From: Devosia insulae DS-56
Lineage (GTDB): Bacteria > Pseudomonadota > Alphaproteobacteria > Rhizobiales > Devosiaceae
DNA: 57,228 bases
Assembly (NCBI RefSeq): GCF_000970465.2
Contig: NZ_LAJE02000173.1
Location: forward strand, 1-57,228
Reading direction: 5' to 3'
Of the stretch, positions 51,302-57,228 are shown one piece after another. The notes beneath the pieces were generated by a model that searched no databases, was not told the DNA's origin, and worked only from the letters and a program-made list of their open reading frames with translations. How positions within the stretch are numbered: position 1 is the first letter of the stretch; each line of letters starts with the position of its first letter. Both the position numbers and the translations under genes were made by a program.

Positions 51302-52516
51302 ATGCTCACAAGGTCTGCCGTCGTAGCCTTCGCCGTGTCGTGCCTTTTCCTGCAACCCGCAATTGCCGAGGACGCGTCGGCCGGGTGGCAGATCCCCGAC
51401 GATCCCGCAGTGGCGCTGCGGGAGCCGGATCGCTTCGCCTGGTCCCTGTTCCGCGCGCTGACCTGGCCGGTCGACCTGAACGCCCGCGAGGCCGACCCGG
51501 CGCTGCCCTATGGCGCGGATGGGCCGGTGGTGTTTCAGGCCTGGGCGCTGGCCGATGCGGTCTACCTGGACGGCGGTCAGAAGCCGCCCGCCTGGGCCGA
51601 CATGGAGTCCCAGACCGTTCTCGAACTCGACGGCACCGATGGCCCGCGCCAGCTTGCCCTGCTGCGCGACGTTCCGCCCACGCCACCGGGGACCGAGGGC
51701 CATCAGGTCGATGAGGTGCGCATGAACCGCGCCGCCTTCGACTACATCCGCGAGCACGGCCTCTATTCCGTCGATGGCCAGCAGCGGGTCTATTACGAGG
51801 GCCGCAACCTTGCCTTTCCGCCCGATGCCATCGAAATCAAGGCGGTGTGGCGGCCAATCGCCGATGCCGATCGCGCCCGCTATCACTGGTCTGAGTTCAG
51901 GGATACCGCGAGCGGCGAGATGCTGCTCTATGGCCTCACGGCGCTGCACGTCATGTCGAAGGTGCTGCCGCGCTGGCACTGGGCCACGTTCGAGCATGTC
52001 GACAACCCGTTCCGACACGGCATCCATGACGAGGGCTGGCTCAACCGCTCGCGCGACAGCCTCGCCTGCCCGACCGATAACCTCAGCTGCAACCTGGCGC
52101 CTTCCGGCATCGGGCTCGAAGGCACGCGCTGGAAAAACTATCGGCTGCGCGGCAGCCAGATCGACTTCACCGATGATTTCGGCAACCCGGTGATCCTCGC
52201 CAACTCCGAACTCGAAACCGGGTTCCAGACCACCGCCTCCTGCATGAGCTGCCACGTGCGCTCGACCATCGGACCGAACATCAATGCCGCCGCCTCCTTC
52301 GAGTTCGGCCCCGACAACGCCGCGCATCCGCTGTCCGCTCCGGTCGCCAGCCGCCTGCCGGTATTCGCCGTCGGACCCGACGGCCGCATCACCAGTTTCC
52401 ACGGCACGCCCGACCCAGCCGAGTTCGTGGTCAAAGGAACCGAGGGGCCCTACCCCGCCACCTACAGCATGCTCGACTATGTGTGGTCGCTGAGCCGCGC
52501 CAAGCCTGAGCCGTGA
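51302..52516 (+). CDS. Exported protein with a single cytochrome c heme site
   Basis: 404 aa with a signal peptide (VVAFAVSCLFLQPAIAED). One CxxCH motif is present, Cys314-x-x-Cys317-His318 (ASCMSCHVRS), near the C-terminal third. The N-terminal 300 residues do not match a cytochrome family I know. It could be a periplasmic heme protein of an oxidoreductase. The start has GAGGT upstream. The next gene overlaps its stop (GTGA), so the operon continues with an alpha/beta hydrolase and a PLD-like protein. Confidence 0.75.
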   Translation: MLTRSAVVAFAVSCLFLQPAIAEDASAGWQIPDDPAVALREPDRFAWSLFRALTWPVDLNAREADPALPYGADGPVVFQAWALADAVYLDGGQKPPAWADMESQTVLELDGTDGPRQLALLRDVPPTPPGTEGHQVDEVRMNRAAFDYIREHGLYSVDGQQRVYYEGRNLAFPPDAIEIKAVWRPIADADRARYHWSEFRDTASGEMLLYGLTALHVMSKVLPRWHWATFEHVDNPFRHGIHDEGWLNRSRDSLACPTDNLSCNLAPSGIGLEGTRWKNYRLRGSQIDFTDDFGNPVILANSELETGFQTTASCMSCHVRSTIGPNINAAASFEFGPDNAAHPLSAPVASRLPVFAVGPDGRITSFHGTPDPAEFVVKGTEGPYPATYSMLDYVWSLSRAKPEP

Positions 52517-53340
52517 GCCCGTCGGGCGCGATGGATGAGCTGCTGAGCCGCGACGGCGTTCGCCTCGCCTTCGAGCGCGTTGACGGGCAAAAGGCACCGG
52601 TCATCTTCGTGCACGGCTGGTGTTGCGATCACGAGTTCTTCGCCCCGCAGCTCGCTTATTTCGCCGATCGCGGCCATCAGGTCCTGGCGCTCGATCTGCG
52701 CGGGCACGGCCGCAGCGACAAGCCGGTGCAGCCCTACACCATGCCGAGCTTTGCCGACGATATCGCCTGGCTGTGCGGCGAGCTGAAACTGCCGCCGGCC
52801 ATCCTCGTCGGGCACAGCATGGGCGGCATCGTCGCCTTCGATCTGGCCGTGCGCTATCCGGAACTGGTGGCGGCCGTGGCGATGCTCGACGCCGCCATTG
52901 TCGTTCCCGACGCGGCATGGCCGGGCATCGCCGGGATGATCGCGTCTCTCCGTGCCCCGACCTACCGCGCGGCGCTGATCGACTACGTAGCGCGGGCGCT
53001 GATCCTGCCGTCCGACGACAAAACCAGGGCGCACTGGATCCTCGAGCGGATGAGCAGCGCCCCGCAGCACGTCATGGTCTCGGCCTTCGAGGGCCTGCGC
53101 GACTACGATCCGGACATTGGCGGACGGCGGCTGGACGTCCCCGCCCTCTACATCTCGGCAGACGAGGCAGTGGCGCGCACCGATATGGCGCGGCTGCAGC
53201 AGCTGGTGCCGACCCTGGCGCATGGCCGCACTGTCGGTTCCGGTCACTTCTGCCAGTTGGAGGTTCCTGACCAGGTCAATGCGATGCTAAATCGCTTCAT
53301 CGACCTGACACGGCCAGATGGCGCGAGGTCCCGGCAATGA
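52513..53340 (+). CDS. Alpha/beta hydrolase
   Basis: 275 aa, no signal peptide. The oxyanion motif is VIFVHGWCCD, the nucleophile elbow GHSMGG has Ser102, and the late His is in GSGHFCQLEVPD. The family includes esterases, lactonases and haloperoxidase-like enzymes. GTG 52513 overlaps the upstream stop by 4 bp, and its own stop overlaps the PLD gene start (ATGA), so translation is coupled. The substrate is unknown. Confidence 0.88.
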   Translation: MSPSGAMDELLSRDGVRLAFERVDGQKAPVIFVHGWCCDHEFFAPQLAYFADRGHQVLALDLRGHGRSDKPVQPYTMPSFADDIAWLCGELKLPPAILVGHSMGGIVAFDLAVRYPELVAAVAMLDAAIVVPDAAWPGIAGMIASLRAPTYRAALIDYVARALILPSDDKTRAHWILERMSSAPQHVMVSAFEGLRDYDPDIGGRRLDVPALYISADEAVARTDMARLQQLVPTLAHGRTVGSGHFCQLEVPDQVNAMLNRFIDLTRPDGARSRQ

Positions 53341-54320
53341 ACATCGAAACGCTGATCGTCCAGCCTGATGACGGCATCGCCCCGGTGCTGCAGTTCCTGC
53401 GCAGCGCCACCGAAGAAATCCTGGTCAAGCAGTTCACCTTCGACCACCCTGCTCTCCTTGCGGAAGTGCTCGCCCAGCATGCGCGCGGCATCCGGGTGCG
53501 GGTCATGCTGAACGGGGTGAAATCGACCGGCGAGCGCATCAACGACAACACCTTTGCCACCCTCGAAGCGGCCGGTATCGCCGTGTCGTGGAGTTGCCCC
53601 GATTTCGTCGTCACGCACGAAAAGTCGGTGATCGTCGACCGCCAGCGGCTGTTGCTGGCGACGTTCAATTTCATGGAGAAGTACTTCAGCGGCACCCGCG
53701 ATTACGGCATCATTGTCGCCGATGCGGCCGCCGCTGCGGAGCTTGGCGCGTGCTTCGACAGCGATTGGGACCGGGTGGTGTTCGAGCCGCTGCACAGCCA
53801 TCGGCTGGCCTGGAGTCCGGGTAACGCCCGCAGCCTCGTCTGCGATCTGATCGACCATGCCGCAACCAGCATTGATATCCAGCACCCCAAATTCGCCGAG
53901 CCGGTGATCTTCGAGCGCATCCATGCGGCGCTGCTGCGAGGGGTGCATGTCCGGGTCCTCTGCGGCGGCAAGCATGGGCTGCATCAGCCCGATCTGATGT
54001 ACTCCTTCGCCTTGTGGCGGCTGTTTCGGGAGCTGGGCGGCAAGCTTCACAAGCAGACCAACCTGCGCTCCCACGCCAAGTTGATCCTGGTCGATGGTGC
54101 GAGGGCGCTGGTCAGCACCCAGAACCTCGACCAGCCGGCATTCGACACGCGACGCGAGGTCGGCATCGTCGTCGACGACCTCAGCGTGGCGCGCCAGATC
54201 GCCAGCGTGTTCGAACGGGACTGGGCGCTCTCAAAGCGCTACGAGCCGCCCTACCCGACGGCGCTGCTTGACGATCCTGACGACGAAACTCACCATGCCT
54301 GCGAGCTCGCGCACGACTGA
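53337..54320 (+). CDS. Phospholipase D-like (double HKD) protein
   Basis: 327 aa with two HxKxxxxD motifs: His94 in THEKSVIVDR and His246 in SHAKLILVDG, as in cardiolipin synthases, PLD-type nucleases and phosphodiesterases. The N-terminus has no signal peptide or membrane helix, which is unusual for cardiolipin synthases and favours a cytoplasmic phosphodiesterase or nuclease-like role. It is coupled to the hydrolase and cytochrome genes by overlapping start/stop codons. Confidence 0.88.
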   Translation: MNIETLIVQPDDGIAPVLQFLRSATEEILVKQFTFDHPALLAEVLAQHARGIRVRVMLNGVKSTGERINDNTFATLEAAGIAVSWSCPDFVVTHEKSVIVDRQRLLLATFNFMEKYFSGTRDYGIIVADAAAAAELGACFDSDWDRVVFEPLHSHRLAWSPGNARSLVCDLIDHAATSIDIQHPKFAEPVIFERIHAALLRGVHVRVLCGGKHGLHQPDLMYSFALWRLFRELGGKLHKQTNLRSHAKLILVDGARALVSTQNLDQPAFDTRREVGIVVDDLSVARQIASVFERDWALSKRYEPPYPTALLDDPDDETHHACELAHD

Positions 54321-54379
54321 GCCACTTGCCCGAGCTGGCGTCACTGCCGCAGCCGTTGGCCTGGCCGGTGAGAACGCAC

Positions 54380-55915
54380 TCAGGCTGGTGGGATGGATTG
54401 GGCGAAACGGAACAGGTTGTCCGGATCGACGCGATGCTTGATCTCCTTCAGCCGGGGCAGGTTGCTGCCGTAATAGGCCTGCTGCCAGTCCTCGAGCACT
54501 GGGTCCATGAAGTTCTGGTAGGCCTGCCCGTTGGTGTGGGGCCGCATCGCCTCATAGAACGCATCCTGCCAGGCGAAATTGGCCTCGAGCACGGCGGCCG
54601 GGGTGCCGACCGGCCAGTTGAGGCCGATATCCTCGATGAAGCGCGTGTTACGATGGACGAAGGCCGTCGCGTCCGCCGGGACCTTGTTGACCCTGCCGCC
54701 GGTCTGGAAGAAGCGGAAGTCAGCTGTAGCATCCGGGCCGGTGCCGGTCCCTGGCCAGCGGCGCAGGAAATCGAACGCGATCTTCCGGCCTTCCGGGTCG
54801 AGCGGCTTGACCAGAAAGGTCGAGCGCTCCTGGAACGGCGCCGGCGTGCCGGGCTCCTCGAGGAAATCCTGGCCGGCCCAGTAAGGCAGCTCCTCGATCT
54901 TCTCGGTCGCCGGTTGCTCGACTGCATAGACTGGCTTCAAGAGGTCGAGGACCTCCTGGCGCGTGCCGTGATGAATCTGTCCGATCAGCTCGAGCGTCAT
55001 CGGCTCCCGGCGGCGCAGCTGTTCGGGGGTAATCGCGCCAACCGAAAAGCGCGTGCCCAGTGTATCCGGCCCCTCGTCGAGCGCTTCCATCAGGGCGCCG
55101 AAGACGCGCTCCATCTCGTCCGGTTCAGCGCTCCAGTTGCACTGGAATGCGCATACCGGCGGCGCCGCAAAGGTCTGCAGCGCGAACGCCGTGTTGATGC
55201 CGAAATTGCCACCGCCGCCGCCACGGCAGGCCCAGTAGAGGTCCGCGACGGTGTGGTCATTGCTGCGCGCGTCGAGCGTCAGCACCTGGCCGTCCGCCAA
55301 GACGATCTCGCTCTCCACTACCTGATCGCAGGCGAGGCCGTTGGCGCGCATGTTGAAGCCGATGCCGCCACCCAGGACAAAACCCGCAACCCCGACCGTC
55401 GGGCAGCGGCCGTGGGTGATCGCGATATTGGCCGCGCGCAGCTGGGCATAGAGGATCTGGTTGCGCGCACCGGCGCCGATCCGCACGATGCCGGTGCTCG
55501 GGTCGAAATAGGGCGCGTTCATCATCGACACGTCGATGGTCAAGCCGCGCGACATCGAAAAGCCCGCGTAGGAGTGGCCGCCGGAACGCGCGGCGAACGG
55601 CACGCTGTACTCACGGCACCACTGGATCGCCTCGACCACATCTGCGGTGCTGGCGCATAGCGCGATCCCAGTCGGCAGGATGTCGGCGTAGCGCAGATTG
55701 TTGGGGAGATTGAACTTCGCGAAATCGAAGTCGGACGGGCGGAGCACGGGACCAAGCAGCCGCCTGGACAGATCGCCCCAGGCTGTAGCGCTGACTTCAA
55801 GCCCGTCCTCGGCGAAGCCGACACCCGGCCACAGCCCGAACTGGCCTGCCGCGACGAGGGCCGACGTGCCGACAAGAAAAGCACGACGGCTGAGCGCTGA
55901 ACCTGCGAGTGCCAT
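54380..55915 (-). CDS. Tat-exported berberine-bridge-type FAD oxidase
   Basis: 511 aa. A Tat motif (SRRAFLVGTS) and hydrophobic segment precede an FAD_binding_4 domain. The two covalent flavin anchors typical of BBE-like oxidases are both present: His114 in RSGGHSYAG and Cys171 in HGRCPTVGVAG. The C-terminal BBE signature (YYGSNLPRLKEIKHRVDPDNLF) is intact. Such enzymes oxidise sugars, alcohols or alkaloids in the periplasm, making H2O2. The substrate is unknown. Confidence 0.92.
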   Translation of the reverse strand: MALAGSALSRRAFLVGTSALVAAGQFGLWPGVGFAEDGLEVSATAWGDLSRRLLGPVLRPSDFDFAKFNLPNNLRYADILPTGIALCASTADVVEAIQWCREYSVPFAARSGGHSYAGFSMSRGLTIDVSMMNAPYFDPSTGIVRIGAGARNQILYAQLRAANIAITHGRCPTVGVAGFVLGGGIGFNMRANGLACDQVVESEIVLADGQVLTLDARSNDHTVADLYWACRGGGGGNFGINTAFALQTFAAPPVCAFQCNWSAEPDEMERVFGALMEALDEGPDTLGTRFSVGAITPEQLRRREPMTLELIGQIHHGTRQEVLDLLKPVYAVEQPATEKIEELPYWAGQDFLEEPGTPAPFQERSTFLVKPLDPEGRKIAFDFLRRWPGTGTGPDATADFRFFQTGGRVNKVPADATAFVHRNTRFIEDIGLNWPVGTPAAVLEANFAWQDAFYEAMRPHTNGQAYQNFMDPVLEDWQQAYYGSNLPRLKEIKHRVDPDNLFRFAQSIPPA

Positions 55916-56085
55916 GGGATGCCCACCACCGAGGAACTAGGGCCTACTCAATAGTCGATCCTGAGTTCAGTAGTAAAATCACGAAGACAAACAGGTGCTG
56001 AGGATCACCGCCCGGCAAGAATGCGCAGCGCTCGGCTGAGTGGATGACCAGTATGCCCGAAGCGGACCTTGCTAACCCAAAAAAG
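55916..56085. other. Spacer between two leftward genes
   Basis: 170 bp without a gene. It holds the start region of the BBE-type oxidase transcript and the end of the GlsB-like one. No hairpin with a U-run is evident. Confidence 0.4.
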
Positions 56086-56367
56086 CTAGCGTCGTCGAAA
56101 CAGTCCACCGCCACTGCCGCGCCGCACGAGGCCGATGATGACGAGAAGGATGACTGCACCGATCGTCGCACTCACTATGGCTGCTACCACGCCCGATCCC
56201 AGGGCGATGCCAAGTTGCGGGAGCAGCCAGCTACCGATCAATGCCCCGACAATCCCGACGGCCATGTCGCCGATCAGGCCAAGTCCGGAGCCCTTGACGA
56301 TCAGACCGGCCAGCCACCCAGCAATCAGGCCGACGAGGAGTATGATCAACAGACTTTCAGTGCTCAT
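56086..56367 (-). CDS. GlsB/YeaQ/YmgE-family stress membrane protein
   Basis: 93 aa. Three glycine-rich membrane segments are typical of the family (LLIILLVGLIAGWLAGLIVKG, GDMAVGIVGALIGSWLL, VVAAIVSATIGAVILLVIIGL). ATG 56367 is used; an ATG six bases earlier is equally possible. Family members are often induced by general stress or stationary phase, and an EcfG-type promoter lies upstream with a hairpin in the leader. The C-terminus is basic (RRGSGGGLFRRR). Confidence 0.88.
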   Translation of the reverse strand: MSTESLLIILLVGLIAGWLAGLIVKGSGLGLIGDMAVGIVGALIGSWLLPQLGIALGSGVVAAIVSATIGAVILLVIIGLVRRGSGGGLFRRR

Positions 56368-56397
56368 TTGCATGTTCCCAGCCCCCACAAGGAAGAA

Positions 56398-56424
56398 AGC
56401 CGCCCCGCGGGTGGCGGGGCGGCT
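56398..56424 (-). terminator. Hairpin in the leader of the GlsB-like gene
   Basis: AGCCGCCCCGC (56398-56408) pairs with GCGGGGCGGCT (56414-56424); the minus strand continues TTCTTCC, a weak U-run. It may end the transcript of the glycine-rich gene or act in the leader of the GlsB-like mRNA. Confidence 0.55.
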
Positions 56425-56473
56425 ACAGGTCCCCGAGGGCGTGGGGTCTGTGAACCGGAAAGGTCACGTTCAG

Positions 56474-56499
56474 AACGTTGGAGCTCGGGCTTTCGTTCC
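56474..56499 (-). promoter_or_regulatory. EcfG-type promoter of the GlsB-like gene
   Basis: On the minus strand GGAAC (56499-56495), 17 bp, CGTT (56477-56474). The predicted transcript starts near 56467 and passes the hairpin at 56424-56398 before ATG 56367. A stress-family gene downstream supports the assignment. Confidence 0.6.
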
Positions 56500-56512
56500 G
56501 GCTCCGTCCTTG

Positions 56513-57228
56513 TCAGAACACGTACACAATCAGTTGCCCATTGCGACGCTGGACAGCGACCACGTCGCTGGCGTCGTATCCGCTACGGCTGAGCGTGGCC
56601 ATAATCAGCGTGTCGTTGGCGACCGCGCCCTGCAGGGTATTGACCTTGCTGCTACGGGCGAAGATCTGGGCAACCTGACGCTTCGCGGTCGGGCAAAGCT
56701 TGATGGGCACGATCTGCACACCGGTCGCCCGGGCCCACGCCTTGATCTCGGCGTTGCTGATCTTGCCGTTCGCGGCAACCTGCAGAAGGTTACGCGCGTC
56801 GTTCACCGAGCACTTGATGACGAATGAACCGCCACCGAGACTTCCGACCAGGACGTAGCCACCACCGCCAGGTCCACCAGCGCCTCCCGGCCCGCCCAGT
56901 CCACCAGGGCCCGGAATGCCGATGTCGATATCAAGATCGAGTCCAAGGCCACCCAGGTCGAGGGTGACTGATGTGCTGGCGACGAGCCCGCTATCCGTCA
57001 GCCCGGCAGAAACGTTCGCGTTGGCCAGCGGGTCGTTGGCACCCAGGTTGACGTCGAGCACGTTGTTGTTTCCGCCGCCGATGCCGACGTTGACCAACGA
57101 GTCGTTACCCGCCTCGCGGTCCTCGATCGTCACCAGCCCCACGCCGCTTCCGCCACCACCCAGACCGCCTCCCCGTACGCCCGCCGCCCCAGCCGTAGCA
57201 CACCCAACCACTGCCCCCCGACCCCGCC
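56513..57228 (-). CDS. Glycine-rich exported-looking protein, 5' end outside the window
   Basis: At least 232 residues; the frame stays open to the window edge, so the start is missing. The N-terminal part is rich in Gly, Asn and Asp (LVNVGIGGGNNNVLDVNLGA, LGLDLDIDIGIPG), with a Pro-Gly-Gly cluster in the middle. The C-terminal 100 residues are a compact region with one Cys in FVIKCSVNDARNLL and another in KLCPTAKRQ, which might pair. It could be a surface or matrix protein. No family is recognised. Confidence 0.65.
   Translation of the reverse strand, partial: RGRGAVVGCATAGAAGVRGGGLGGGGSGVGLVTIEDREAGNDSLVNVGIGGGNNNVLDVNLGANDPLANANVSAGLTDSGLVASTSVTLDLGGLGLDLDIDIGIPGPGGLGGPGGAGGPGGGGYVLVGSLGGGSFVIKCSVNDARNLLQVAANGKISNAEIKAWARATGVQIVPIKLCPTAKRQVAQIFARSSKVNTLQGAVANDTLIMATLSRSGYDASDVVAVQRRNGQLIVYVF

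Noticed and set aside
1-57228. CRISPR arrays, rRNA, tRNA, intact insertion sequences
   Set aside because: No spaced direct-repeat array, conserved rRNA stretch, tRNA cloverleaf or transposase gene was seen on either strand.

Overview
The window looks like a piece of a high-GC alphaproteobacterial chromosome, most likely order Hyphomicrobiales and perhaps near Devosia. That placement is inference from gene content and not a database result: four candidate EcfG-type promoters (GGAAC-N16/17-CGTT), an HWE-family sensor kinase, a XylFGH-like sugar importer, and many short metabolic operons without tRNA, rRNA, CRISPR or an intact transposase. Coding density is high, and ATGA/GTGA overlaps mark several tight operons.

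Layout. 1-6.6 kb: a 5'-truncated TPR gene, an AraC regulator divergent from DoxX and a RibD-like reductase, a small membrane protein, a secreted S41-like protein and an exported alpha/beta hydrolase. 6.7-13.3 kb: a leftward sugar operon (periplasmic binding protein, ATPase, permease, SDR, FGGY kinase) with its own AraC regulator. 13.8-19.5 kb: two copies of a two-gene operon for exported ferritin-like proteins, enclosing a GST, a spondin-domain protein and decayed genes. 19.7-28.2 kb: a candidate EcfG-controlled small gene, an HWE kinase and a receiver protein; an NAD(P)H-dependent flavoprotein; an HxlR regulator divergent from a quinone oxidoreductase/SDR/LLM operon; and an ArsR-SRPBCC pair next to a dead integrase fragment. 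28.5-35.2 kb: a glycosyltransferase, NhaA, and a glycine-betaine-type ABC importer with a universal stress protein, which together suggest salt and osmotic adaptation. 35.3-39.2 kb: a structured intergenic stretch, two tiny overlapping genes, an nhaA remnant and a three-gene ABC exporter. 39.2-46.1 kb: single genes (DUF1223, lactonase, LysR, DUF1801) and a sulfite-oxidase-like/ferredoxin-reductase/DUF6510 cluster. 46.1-50.4 kb: MATE, a GIN-domain protein, an OmpR-type winged-helix/TPR regulator and a small membrane protein. 50.4-57.2 kb: an outer-membrane protein, a cytochrome/hydrolase/PLD operon, a berberine-bridge-type oxidase, a GlsB-like stress protein and a glycine-rich protein that runs off the edge.

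The most interesting signal is a 30-bp element made of three 8-mers at 11-bp spacing. It occurs three times, in front of the MATE gene, the GIN-domain gene and the small membrane protein gene, which surround the OmpR-type winged-helix/TPR gene. Eleven-bp direct repeats are the usual DNA target of OmpR/PhoB-type domains, so this looks like a compact, self-contained regulon. A second theme is decay of paralogs: fragments of ArsR, SRPBCC, DUF1223, NhaA and TPR genes each have an intact relative in the same window.
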